A stretch of DNA of 64,000 nt from positions 4,262,001 through 4,326,000 of the forward strand of contig JASXTE010000007.1 in assembly GCA_030280995.1 (NCBI GenBank), written 5' to 3'. Shown in pieces: positions 49,101 through 59,572 of this stretch. Position numbers and translations under genes: made by a program. Every line of letters begins with the position of its first letter. Within the stretch, counting starts at the first letter, position 1. A model generated the notes under the pieces. The model made no database searches. It worked only from the letters and a program-made list of their open reading frames with translations, and was not told where the DNA came from. The DNA comes from Hemileia vastatrix. Lineage: Eukaryota > Basidiomycota > Pucciniomycetes > Pucciniales > Zaghouaniaceae.

Positions 49101-50842
49101 TAAAAATTTGAATACATTTTCATATCTGAAGTTTATATTTCAATGTATTTTTTCAGATTGGAAGACAATTTTCATCCACAATTAACATCTAAAAAATGTT
49201 CTTCCAGAGGTGAAATTAAAGGTTCTACTTCATTCAACCTGAATAATTAAAAACCCTTATTCAAAAATATTTTCAATAAAATTTTTGTTTCTTTTCGCAA
49301 CATAGTATTAAGATTTTACATTATCTAATGAAATCCATTTATCCCATGTAAATTGGAAAGCTTATTATCCATGATTTACCAGAAGTTGAAGACATAAACT
49401 TGATATGATTAAATGAAATAATTTAAATACTAATAGATTTAAATGAAATTATCAATTTTTTTAAATTCTCAAATTTATTTTTTCCATTCTTTTGACATCC
49501 CAGAAATATTTTTTTATGAAATATATCATTTTACCCTATTAAAAAGTCACCATAAATAATTGAATACATGTTTAGTTTATGAAAGTGTGATTTTAAACAA
49601 TGTAGATTAAAATTTTACAAAAGCATTTCTTTTAAATAAAAATGAAATAAAATTAAAATAAAAACAGAAAAAAAAGAAAACTTTTGTCTAGCTCTATAAA
49701 TACTTACATTTCGACCCTTTTTTATCCTGTTTACATTTTTTATTAGCCCTTTTTTCACCCCCTGGGGATCCCACCAGGCCCGACAAGGGGCTAAGAAAGG
49801 GCTGACAATGTGCAAACTTAGTCTTATTAAAAATGTTTAAGTTTTATCAAAAGAAACTGACATACTTCATACAGTGTTTACTATCTTGATTTGATCATGA
49901 AATAAATCTTTTTCTCATACTTAGCACTCATTGTTGCTTTTTTCCTTCCCATGATACCCCATAATCATATATTTTTTCATTTTTAATTTATGAAGCACAT
50001 ACTTGTTCATTATTGAATAAGAATTATATACAGAAGTTATTTTAGAGAAAAGTTACTGTAACCTATAGTTTTCATAAATTTTTTATCATTCTTCAAAATT
50101 TCATGTCTTAAAAAAATGGATGCTGCGTGCCTTCTTTTTATGTAACTTTAAAAAAAAAATTATTATTAATGTTTAGACACTTTTTATAAATTTTATAATT
50201 TAGTTAAATTTTTTGAAGTTTTTTGGAACTTTTTTCTAAAAAAGTAAGAATTTTGATGTCTTTTAAATGATTTTGTGATCTTGTGAATTTTTTTGAATTT
50301 TTTGTGAATTTTTTGAATTTTTTGGGAAATTTTTTGGACCTAATATTTTTTTTTTGGCACTGTTTTGATTTTTTTTGATTGTTTTAATGCTTGAATATTT
50401 ATCAAGTCATGTTCCAAAAAGACATCAAAAATATATAAAATAAAAAATAAGATAAATATGTCTTTTTTTAAAGAGATTTGGTATTCATATATTTTTTTAC
50501 TGGAAAATTCATGACTCATACCAACTCCTGCTTTATTTTTTTCAAGGAAAATTGATGCATAGATGATAAAAATTTTGATCCTTGATTCATGAGGCAGCCA
50601 TTCTTTTAAAAATAGGGCAACTGGAGTTACTACTGAGGGACAAAAAAACAACTTGCCTACAAGTTGTCTTTCGTTTTACCCTGTGTCAGACATAATCAAT
50701 GACCCTAGCTTAAGCCTACAAAAACAAAAAAAAACCTAAATAATAACAAAACACCAAAAATAAACACCATTACCCCAACTAAAACCTACATACCAAATAC
50801 CCCCAAATACACACTCCAAAGGCCTCTGCAGCTTTGGAACAC
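46121..50842 (-). repeat. 3' LTR, interrupted by a 2.7-kb element
   Basis: Plus-strand order: TGTAGACAATCCTATAG, inverted-repeat arm of about 390 bp, a GC-rich core near 46690-46760 and 47190-47240, the inverted arm ending GGATTTTCTACA (47802-47813), a CGCTTCTAGGCC stretch, then (beyond 47957-50685) GACCCTAGCTTAAGCC to GAACAC. Ends match the other LTR. The two arms make most of the LTR self-complementary. Confidence 0.7.
47957..50685. mobile_element. 2.7-kb CACTA-like element inside the 3' LTR
   Basis: Ends CACAGGTAAAAATAA and, inverted, CACAGGGTAAAACGAAAG, both continuing to GTAGGCAAGT. The right end carries the perfect stem CAACTTG-CCTA-CAAGTTG 20 bp inside. The 3-bp flanks are TGA and TCA. 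The uninterrupted sequence is preserved at about 57375 (GCTGACACATAATTAG). No transposase is seen. Confidence 0.75.
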
Positions 50843-50893
50843 CACATCCACCCTTCAATCAAGAATGTCCCCATTCTTTATCATATAACAACC

Positions 50894-51518
50894 ATGTTAA
50901 CACACCTCTTTAGAAAAGCCTTTGACCTGGGCCCTTGCCAATACTGCATTGAAAATAATCTCATCTGTTCAATGACTGAACCTCTTCACATCTACAGAGC
51001 TTCTTATGATGCTTTCCACTCTGGAAAGAAAAAATTCCATAGACCTGGACCACTATCCTCTTCTTCAGCTTCCTCCTATACTCAGCCTGGTCCATCCTCT
51101 TCTACCAAAAGATCCAGACCTTCCATCACCATTACAAAATTAATCAACAGATTTCATTCCTCTAAAAAAAAGCCTTCAACTCTATCAGTATCTTCTTCCT
51201 CTTATCACCTAAGTCACCAAAAGTTAATATACCATTTCTCCCTACCAAACTAGACTGACCATTTTCTCAGCCTCTCTTCCACCAGTTATTGATGATGATG
51301 ACAATGTAGGGACAATTGAAACACCACCCCCAAACTCAATTCCTCTTGTCAAAGAAAAATTTCAACAGCATACCCAACAACAAAAACAACTCCTCCTTTC
51401 CTTCTTACAATCAATTTCTGCCAAGGACCCAAAAAACATTGATAAGAGAAGACACCTCATTAAACAGTTCAAGGCCATTTCAGAACATTTCTCCTCCCCT
51501 CTTGATACTCTTCTGTAA
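50894..51518 (+). pseudogene. Antisense ORF A1: Zn2Cys6-like N-terminus, helical C-terminus
   Basis: From ATG 50894: PCQYCIENNLIC, then 12 residues, then SYDAFHSGKKKF. The spacing C-x2-C-x6-C-x12-(C)-x2-(C)-x6-(C) is that of fungal Zn(II)2Cys6 clusters, with the last three Cys replaced by Tyr, Phe and Phe. A Ser/Pro-rich linker with KRSRPSI follows to TAG 51251. One frame shift later the C-terminal block (KEKFQQHTQQQKQ, then DKRRHLIKQFKA, then EHF, stop TAA 51516) appears. The same layout, including the stop, recurs at 58686-59258. It runs opposite to the retroelement, next to its 3' LTR. Function unknown; DNA binding is inference. Confidence 0.55.
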
Positions 51519-51591
51519 TTTCACTAAATCTTGAGTTTGATTTAGAAAAGAAAATATGATCACATCCTTTATAGGATCTAACCACCAAAAA

Positions 51592-51685
51592 ACCCTCAGT
51601 TTAAAGTCTTGGGAGACTTTCCTCATTTTATAGTCTTGGGGACTCAAAACACCCTCAGTTTATAGTCTTGGGGGACTCAAAAACC
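51592..51685. repeat. Minisatellite, CAGTTTATAGTCTTGGGGGA type
   Basis: Three to four copies of a roughly 30-bp unit directly after the antisense ORF. More copies lie at 51885-51935, with weaker ones at 52556 and 52815. The related element has them at 59350-59463 and 59638-59735, in the same place. Confidence 0.8.
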
Positions 51686-51747
51686 TAAATTATAGACCCA
51701 GTACTGGAGATCAACCAGATTTAGACACAGAAAAAAACTAACATTCT

Positions 51748-51788
51748 GGGGTAATTGTGAATAGAGCTTTCAGCCCATCAATTACCCC
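51748..51788. other. Conserved hairpin H1, copy a
   Basis: Stem GGGGTAATTG / CAATTACCCC, loop 21 nt. Other copies are at 52646-52687, 52909-52950 and 59531-59572. Sequence changes occur on both sides of the stem. Confidence 0.65.
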
Positions 51789-52176
51789 CAAACTTGCCTT
51801 CGCTAAATTCAGAATCTCCCCCTGTGGATACCCTCTTCAAATCATCAAAAACCAACACCAAAAACAACACCTATTCCTTAATTTATAGTCTTGTGGGACT
51901 ATAAAATCCTCAGTTTATAGTCTTGGGGGACATTCTATAAAAAAAAACTCTTGAGCCTAAAATTAAAAGATCATTTTAAAGTCTTGAAGGATTTTCCAGA
52001 AAAAAATCTTAGAGATATAACCCATAGAATCCAAACACAAAAAACCATCAAAGCCAAAACATTTAAACCTTCCCTGAAGAACCTGAACCACCTAAAGATA
52101 TAAGCTATTGGATCCAACACCCAAAACCATAAAGGCAAAAATACTTAACCTCCTTTAACAAATAAAAAAATAAAAT

Positions 52177-52246
52177 GGTATCCCCCATCAAATTAATGAG
52201 CTGATCCCCTGATACCTTACCCACATCTAAGTGCAACTTGATGTGG
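52177..52246. other. Conserved double hairpin H2, copy a (70 bp)
   Basis: GGTATC...GATACC followed by CCACATC-x-AAG...CTTGATGTGG. A copy of identical length lies at 61727-61796, while the surrounding sequence is not alignable. Confidence 0.65.
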
Positions 52247-52645
52247 TCATTCCTTAGAGAAATATTTTTATTTTTACTCCTCCTCTTCTACCAAAAAAAT
52301 CACCAGAACCCCAGAACAAACATAGCCTCCATAAAAAAATTAAAAGAAAAAAAGAGAGAAAAGAAAATAATCATGAATCAACCACTTTCAAAACCAACAC
52401 CCTTAAACAAAATAACAGAGCCAGATACAGGCCCACAGAAAAGATCTCTGGGTGGGATCGTTCAAATAAGTGAGAATGAAGGGAGAACACCAGTGATCCA
52501 TCACCAATACAAAAGCACCAAAAGACATCCAAGGCAAAGGAACCAGTCCAGTCCAGCTTTAAGTCATAGAGGACTAAAAACCTGTATCACAAACACACAA
52601 CTAGAGTTCAACCATATAAAAATAATAATATGAAACAGACATTCT

Positions 52646-52687
52646 GGGGTAACTGTTACACATAGCAGCCAGCTCATCAGTTACCCC
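52646..52687. other. Conserved hairpin H1, copy b
   Basis: Stem GGGGTAACTG / CAGTTACCCC with a 22-nt loop containing CAGCTCAT. Confidence 0.65.
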
Positions 52688-52908
52688 CACACTTACCAGT
52701 ATAAAATCTAGAAGCCCCCCTGGGTACCTTCTAAAGAAATCCACCTCAAAATTCAACCAAAAAAAAAAGAACACAAAACACCAGGAAAAGACCAGAACTT
52801 GAAGACCAAAGAACTCCAGTTTAAAGTCATAGAGGACTAAAACCAATGAAAAGAAAAAAATACTAGGTTTCAACCATTTTAAGAGAAGGGTCTGGAAACA
52901 GAAAATCT

Positions 52909-52950
52909 GATGTAACTGTTGATAGAGCACTCAGCCCATCAGTTACCCTC
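52909..52950. other. Conserved hairpin H1, copy c
   Basis: Stem GATGTAACTG / CAGTTACCCTC, with one mismatch or bulge near the base. Confidence 0.55.
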
Positions 52951-53318
52951 ACACTTGCAAAAATAAAATCTAGAAGCCCCACCCTTGTGTACCTTCTAAC
53001 AAAAGAATTTTTCAACAAAAATCTTCTTCTATAAAAAACCAAAACCATTAAAATTTTTGAAATTGCAGTTTAACCTCATGATGGAGGTACAATAAAACCA
53101 AAAATCTTCATTTTTATCCTCATTTTCTTTTATATAAAAAAACATCCATATTCACATGAATTTTTCTTTTCTTAAAACTTCATTATAATAAGATTTTTTT
53201 AAATCAAACCAAAGAGAGAATTATAAGAATTGGAAAAAAATAAATCCTGACTGAAAAAACAGAGACCAAATAAACAAAACCAAAACAAATTCAATATTTT
53301 GTCCTCATTTCAGAGGAA

Positions 53319-54366
53319 TTAGACTCTTGAAATCCCCAGATTAAAACCAAAATGTTTTCCCCTAGGGCCTGAGCCCCCTAAGCCCCTCTTCCAATTCTGA
53401 TAACCTAACATCAGACCTCCAAACAAATCTTGGATCCTTCCCAATAGACTGAATTTACCACCAATTTCAATTCCAGTTTCCAACAACTCTGAATCCTTTG
53501 AGATTGAAGGAGCAGTCACCACATCTTTAATTTCTCTACAATGAGGATCCTAAATGACCTCCTCCATTTAATGTAAATTCAAATTACCAATGATTTCCCC
53601 CTCCACCCTACAAAAGCCTTCTTCATTTGATTGAAGCAGCTGATAATACACTGACTCTAACTCCAAATCATCCATCACAAAATTTCTCTGAAATTTCAAA
53701 AAATCCTCCAAAAAAGAGCCAGAAAACTGAAAGAATCATCTTCCACAAAGAAAAAATCTCCTGATCTTAAGAAAACTAGCTTGTAATTATATTCCTACAA
53801 CAGACATACATCCAGAACACAATATCTCTGAACATCCAAACTTCCAATAGAGAGATCCTCACCACTACTTTCTTTCTCTGAACTTGAAAACACCAATTGA
53901 GAATCTTTTGTATGAAGATCCATATCATCCAGTGAAGAGTTACTCTAAGAATCCAAAAGTTCCTCCAGAATAGAATCCATAACATCAAAGTAAAAATTCT
54001 CCTCCAAGCATACATCTTTTGATCTTGAAGGAGCCACCTGAAAGTAATCTTCCTCTAGAAGAAATAGATCCAAGATAGAATCTTTCTTCCCATCACAAAA
54101 TTCAACAGACACATCCTCCTCCAAACAGCCATTATCCACCACAGATTCTTTCTCAACATTCCAAACACCTGATCATGACCAGAAATGTTTTCCTCCCCAC
54201 ATAATCCATCCAACTTTGTGGAAATACACTGATCCTCTAGTGCACACATCTGAAAAACATCCAGTGAAGCACATTCCTGAGATCCCATGGCATGCTCTGG
54301 AAAAGAAAAATCAGTTTCAAAAACATCATCAGAATCACCATCTTCTAAGATTAATGGCTCCAACAC
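53319..54366 (-). pseudogene. Acidic coding remnant of the LTR element
   Basis: Overlapping minus-strand frames (54366-54055, 54142-53945, 53522-53319) give a discontinuous acidic chain with many Asp/Glu/Ser residues (ILEDGDSDDVFETDFSF; CLEEDVSVEFCDGKKDS) interrupted by shifts. It lies downstream of the gag-like block in retroelement orientation. No named domain. Confidence 0.35.
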
Positions 54367-54468
54367 CTACCTAGAAGCTAAATTTTACACCACAGTCTTC
54401 TGAACCTCTCCATTCAACAGAGTTCCCTCTCCAGACCCCACATCCCTATCCCTCATACCATGCAAATA

Positions 54469-54990
54469 TCACAAAATAACCTCCTTTAAAACAGCCAAAG
54501 CAGGAATCCTATTTTCCCTGTTTGGAAGGTATTTCATCAAATCAGACTTGAAAACAATATCCAGAACATCCACCTTAACATCCCTACCCATGGAACTCCA
54601 AAATAAATATTTGGACCCATCTTCATCTGGTAATATATCATTATATACCATATAATCAAGAGCCTCCCAAAATTCCTCCATGAATTCTCCATACTAAGAA
54701 GGAAAAGTTACACCACCTTTCAATTCACATTTCCTAGAAATCACATGAAGATCCACGATTGAGAAAGAAGTGGGCCACCTTTTAACCATCTCCATCTTCA
54801 ACTTCCCCCAATCCTGACTCCTATATCCTACCATATCAGCAACTTACTTCTCCAATTCCCTATTACAAATAAAAAGATCACTTGCCTAGCCATATCCAGC
54901 AGTGAGGCCCCATCAATCTCAGAAGACAGCTCAAACCTAGCCAAAAAACCCTTTTCATCCTCCCCCAAAAACCTTGACCCATCCCTAGAC
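54469..54990 (-). pseudogene. gag: Gag-like region of the LTR element
   Basis: Consecutive minus-strand blocks: SRFLGEDEKGFLARF with SSEIDGASLLDMARQV; then, after a shift, KLKMEMVKRWPTSFSIVDL and HVISRKCELKGG; then YGEFMEEFWEALDYMVYN, DEDGSKYLFWSSMGRDV and DLMKYLPNRENRIPALAV. It sits near the 5' end of the internal region, has a gag-like mix of charged helical segments and is broken by two frame changes and a stop (TAG near 54700). The assignment to gag is by position and general character and is not a firm family match. Confidence 0.45.
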
Positions 54991-55132
54991 TAAATCCTAA
55001 CCATCCTAGCAACTCCCAATTACACCCTCCAATCTCTACCAAAGATAGCCAAAGTCACCCCAAATAGCATTAGAGGCCTAGAAGAGACCAAATTCAACAG
55101 AAGGTAAGACCCCTGGACCAACCACAAAGAGA

Positions 55133-55393
55133 CACTACGCAATATAGGGGGTGGACTTGCTAGCAAGTCCTCAACCTGAACTCAGATGGAACTCAGATGG
55201 AACTCAGACTGAACTCAGACTGAACTCATACTGAACTCTACTTGAACACCCACCTAAAACTGTTCTGCTGAGTGGTGTTCATCCCTGATTGTATGGTTCC
55301 TTTATCAATAGCTCAATGTGTGTTCAATCTATGGTGAGTTTGGGTCCAAGGTTGCGGACTTGCTAGCAAGTCCGCCCCCCATATTGTGTGGTG
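55133..55393. mobile_element. 261-bp CACTA-like MITE (family A), best-preserved copy
   Basis: Left end CACTACGCAATATAGGGGG, inverted right end CACCACACAATATGGGGGGC. Both run into the perfect 18-bp palindrome GGACTTGCTAGCAAGTCC. AGA flanks both sides (55130-55132, 55394-55396). Inside are four near-repeats of GAACTCAGA(C/T)TG. Confidence 0.92.
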
Positions 55394-55486
55394 AGATATA
55401 GCACCAAAATCCAAAATCCACCAAAAGAGATCCACCAAAGAGAAAAGCCTAGATCAAAAGATATTCCAAAAAGACTAGAAAGTCCT

Positions 55487-55504
55487 ACCCTAAATTGGGC
55501 GCCA
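55487..55504 (-). other. Primer-binding site, tRNA-Lys-like
   Basis: On the minus strand, four bases after the 5' LTR, TGGCGCCCAATTTAGGGT. The first ten bases equal the complement of the tRNA-Lys 3' end used by many retroelements; the remainder has diverged. Confidence 0.75.
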
Positions 55505-55508
55505 GAAA

Positions 55509-57534
55509 TGTAGACAATCCTATAGTGCTAGCTAAAGGCCTTGACCAAGGGAGTTGGAGAAAACCCAGAGAAAAAAACCCCTGTCCCTTTAGAAAAATAC
55601 AAGTGAGATTTAATTCCTAGTTAAATTGATTCTTGTTTGATAAAGCCCCTTTCCAACACACTTGACTGCTTGATGAGCCAATAAAAGTGTCCCCCGACAG
55701 ACTACCAGACCAAAGAGCTGAAATTTAGACCCATTTCCACACCAGAGAGAACAATGATACTTGATTAAGTTTTCAAATACACACCAGAGACAGCAATAAT
55801 ACTTGATATAGCTTGCAAGACTATACCAGAGAAACAGTTACAAGAGTTGAGGTCAAGTAAGAACTAACCTTTTCACAACCCAGCCAAACACACACAAAGA
55901 TTGAAACACTGAGCTCCAGATATCCCAGATGGTAGATGATATATTAGAATCTTCTCTAACTTTCTTAAACCATCTCACACAAAGACCACCTAACCAGATC
56001 CCCAGCCAGATCCAGCTCTCCCAGCTATCTACATGCATAAAAAATTTCTAGAGACTCCCATGCTTTCAGGCAGGCCGTCCACCCATCATAGGCAAAGCTG
56101 CATTAAGGAGGGAAGGCCCCCAGGAGGCAGTGTGGTCTTTCAACATTTGTAGAGCCCTTTGTTGGTCTATTTGGATTTGTTCTGATATGTCTTAAATGGC
56201 ATTGTTTAATAATTGTGTGTTTTTCTGGAATTATTCGGAAAATATTGGGACTATGGGGATGTGGGTATTAATATTAGATAGCCCCGGGTTTTCTCTATAT
56301 TTTAGGTCTTGATGAAATTTTTCATATTCTAAGTATTTAAGGGATTATTTCTCAATAATCATTTTAAAAGATTGCTGTTTAATTTTGTTTTTCAAATTTT
56401 ACAGGCTAACCTTAAGTCTTAGAGTTAAGTGCTTAGTACAATTAGAATGGGCTAATTTTTCTCTACGTTTCATGTCTCAATGTTGTTATAGTTTAATTAT
56501 GTGTTTTAAAGGTTTTAGTAGTCATAGCTTATTTTTCTAAGTATTTTAGGTATTTTTGGAGGTTTTTGGTGGTTTTCTGGCTTCAGGGTGGTCCGGCCGC
56601 CTCAGAAAGGCCTCCCAACATTGGGCGGACTGCCCGCCTCAGTGCTAGATGGCTGGGAAGCATTTCTAGAGGGGTTTTATGCAATTTGGCACTCAGAAAC
56701 GCCAAATTTTTTGGTGGGCATGGGCTCTTAGATAGTGGTCTGTGTGTATATAGTGAATAAGACAGTTTGGGGAAACATTGATCATCATACAACCATCCGG
56801 AGGTGATATCCTTATTCCTCACTCAGTTTTCACTGTTTTCTGGCCACAATTGGCTGTGTTTGCTGCAAGGTTAGTTCTTCATTTAACTCAACTTTGGCAA
56901 CTGTTTTCTCTGGTGTAGTCTTGAAAGCTATGTCAAGTATTATTGCTGTCTCTGGTGTGGATTTGCAACCTACATCAAGTATCATTGCTTTCTCTTGTGC
57001 AGAAATTGGTCTACATTTCAGTTCTTTGGTTTGGTAGTCTGTCTGGAGACTACTTTCTTGGCTGATCAGGCAGTCAAGTGTATTAGAAAAAGGGGCTTTT
57101 AAACAACAGGAACCAATTTACTGTAGCAGGTAAATCTCACTTATATTTTTCTAAAGGGACAGGGGTTTTTCTTTCTGGGTTTTCTCCAACTCCCTTGCTC
57201 AAGGCCTATAGCTAGTACTATAGGATTGTCTACAGCGGGAAGCCGCTTCTAGGCCTACAAATGCCCAAAAACACCCAAAAAACCTCTAAAACAACAAAAC
57301 AACACAAATACTGATTGAAAAAATCTAATCAAATATAAGACACACCAAAATGATGAGAAAAGAAAGGAAATTAAGCTGACACATAATTAGTGACCCTAGC
57401 TTAAGCCTAAAAAACACAACTAAACGCCTAAATAATAACAAAAGACCAATAATATGCACCATCACCCAAGCTAAACCCTAGATACCAAATATCTCCAAAT
57501 ACACACTCCAAAGGCCTATGCAGCTTTAGAACAC
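55509..57534 (-). repeat. 5' LTR of the non-autonomous element
   Basis: Homologous in the same orientation to 46121-50842 without its insertion. It contains the pair of inverted arms of about 390 bp (55509-55900 and 56850-57234), whose tips read TGTAGACAATCCTATAG and its complement, then 300 bp to the outer border. Confidence 0.75.
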
Positions 57535-57539
57535 CACAA

Positions 57540-57697
57540 TGAGATTTAAAAATTGGCTTGGCTTTATAAAAATACATTAAACTGAGGGAGGGATTAACTC
57601 TATTAAATTTCCCAATAAACTGACCCTTTCACAGAAGTACCTTGTCTTTGTGTCCTTTTCATTTCCCCGCTCCTTTTATCCTCTGTCCCCCTCACAC
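57540..57697 (+). pseudogene. Continuation of the foldback-family coding fragment
   Basis: Joined to 46120 after removal of the retroelement and one CACAA, the frame continues as DLKIGLAL, YIKLREGLTLLNFPIN, with two stops. It ends at the next LTR-like sequence. Confidence 0.35.
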
Positions 57698-58575
57698 TGT
57701 AGATAATCTAATAGTACTAGCTATAAGCCTTGATTAAAGTAGTTGGAGAAAAACAAGAGATAAAATTACCTGTCCCTTAAGAAAAATAAAGTGAGAAATA
57801 CCTGCTAAAGTAAATTGAGTTTTGATTGCTAAAACCCCTTTTCAACACACATGACTTCCTGATCAGTCAAGGAAGTAGTCCTCAGAAAGACTACCACACA
57901 AAAGAACTGAAGTGTAGACCAATGTACACACCAGAGAAAGCAAGATACATGATGTAGGTTGCAAAGCTACACCAGAGACAGCAAGATACTTGATATATCT
58001 TGCAAGACTATACCAGAGAAACAGTGACAAGAGTTGAGGTAAAGTAAGAAATTATCTTACACAAACACAGCCAATTGTAGCCAAAAATTAGTGATAACTG
58101 AGTGAGAAAAAGTGATCTAATTACCAGATTTTTGTATGATAATTAAAGTTTCCCTGTACTGTCTTATTCAGTATGTACACACAGACCACCAACTAAATTC
58201 TATGCTACAGCAACTAATTTAGCCATTCTGACAGCCAAATTACATGAAAAACCCCCTAGTAGTACTATCCAGTACACTAAAGCCAAGGCAGACTGGCCAC
58301 CTTGAAGCGGCCTGGCCTTCTGAAGCCATAAAACCACTAAAAAAGAACTAAAAACCATAAAAACAACAGAAAACACCTTATAACTTAAAATATGATACAA
58401 AATCATCAAGAAATGAAATATAGAGAGCAACAAAGGCTATTCAATGACAATAGATTCATTGCCATAGCTATAATATAAAGCCTTTGAATCTAGAAAACAT
58501 CATAATAAAAACAATGCCATTTAAGACATCACCAAACAGTACCAAACTACACAAAAAAGGCCCTAACCAATGTTG
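57698..58575. repeat. Rearranged LTR-derived sequence of a second, related element
   Basis: Starts TGTAGATAATCTAATAG. 57698-58060 matches the arm shared by both LTR halves. 58060-58330 matches the complement of the LTR's second half (AACACAGCCAATTGTAGCC, TGTCTTATTCAGTATGTACA). It is therefore an inverted or rearranged partial LTR. It ends GGATTACCACATCC, similar to the inner border at 50842. Confidence 0.5.
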
Positions 58576-58639
58576 GATTACCACATCCTCCTTCCAATTA
58601 AGAATGTCTGCATTGTTTCTTCTCCAACAAACAACATGC

Positions 58640-59258
58640 TCCAACATTCTTCAAAATAAATATCTGAAATCAGTACCTAAAATAATGCATTGACCACAAC
58701 CTTATCTGCACCATAACACCACCAGTTCATCCATACAGGACCTCTTGTGATGCTTGCTATTCCAGAAAAAAATCTTTCTCAATACCTGGTCCTTCATTCT
58801 CTTCATCATCCTCATCTACACCTCAACCTGCTCCCTCTTCCAGCAAACCCAAAAGATCTAGGCCTTTCATTCTTATTTCTAGATTATTAAACAAGCTACA
58901 CCCTTCCAAAAAGAGTTTCAAAACCACTACTACCACTAGCTCTACCATACCTGGTCCTTCTAATGTTGAACCCATATTTCTCTATACTGAAATTTAAACT
59001 AATGACTTTAAAGTTCATTCTCATCCAGACAGTAATGATGACAATGTGTGGACCAATGAAAAACCAACCCCCAATCAATGTTTAACCATTAAGGACAAAT
59101 TCCAACAACATTCATCTCAACAAAAATATCTTATTCTAAACTACTTCCAATTCACTCCTTCCAAAGATCAACAGGACATTGAGAAAAGAAGAAACCTCAT
59201 TCATCAGTTCAAGGCTAATGCTGAACACTTTGTTTCATCTCATGATTCTCTTCTTTAA
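58640..59258 (+). pseudogene. Antisense ORF A2: Zn2Cys6-like N-terminus, helical C-terminus
   Basis: Frame 58686-59258 is continuous for 191 codons except one TAA (58995-58997). It reads CIDHNLIC, 12 residues, SCDACYSRKKSF; then IPGP-(S)n, KPKRSRPFILISRLLNKLH; then DKFQQHSSQQKY, IEKRRNLIHQFKA, EHF and stop TAA 59256-59258. It aligns with ORF A1 over its whole length at roughly half identity by eye, including the terminal stop, and keeps two Cys that A1 has lost (fourth and fifth). The first Cys and the probable start (ATG near 58631) lie before a small frame disruption. The similarity in protein exceeds that of the surrounding DNA. Confidence 0.55.
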
Positions 59259-59530
59259 TTGATTCTTGACTGAAATTCTTTACTTATAAATAACAATTTT
59301 AACCTTTTTCCAGACTTTATGAATGTAGAAAACATAAAAGAATTCCCCACTTTAACGTCTTGGGGGACTCACCCTCAGTTTTAAGTCTTGGGGGACTAAC
59401 AACCCTCATTTTATAGTCTTGGGGGACTAAAAACCATCAGTTTATAGTCTTGGGGGACTGAAAAACTAAATCCAAAAGACAGAAACAGAGATGCAACCAT
59501 TAAAGACTCAAAGAAACAAACTAACATTCT

Positions 59531-59572
59531 GAGGTAACTGTTATACAGAGCAGACAGCTCATCAGTTACCTC
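59531..59572. other. Conserved hairpin H1, copy d
   Basis: Stem GAGGTAACTG / CAGTTACCTC. Relative to copy b the second pair has changed from G:C to A:T on both sides. Confidence 0.65.

Larger units (their letters stand above)
46121..57534 (-). mobile_element. Non-autonomous LTR retroelement with tRNA-Lys-like primer site
   Basis: Two direct repeats of about 2.03 kb (46121-50842, enlarged by an insertion, and 55509-57534) bracket a 4.67-kb internal region. CACAA occurs at 46116-46120 and 57535-57539. The interrupted coding fragment resumes on the far side, supporting these borders to within a base or two. A primer site next to 55509 fixes the direction as minus. The internal part holds a degraded gag but no protease, integrase or RT motif, as in large derivative elements that depend on helpers. 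Confidence 0.75.

Noticed and set aside
52646..52950. Hammerhead ribozyme suggested by CTGATGAG on the minus strand of H1
   Set aside because: No downstream GAAA core or NUH cleavage context at the right spacing. The stem pairing is explained by a simple hairpin.
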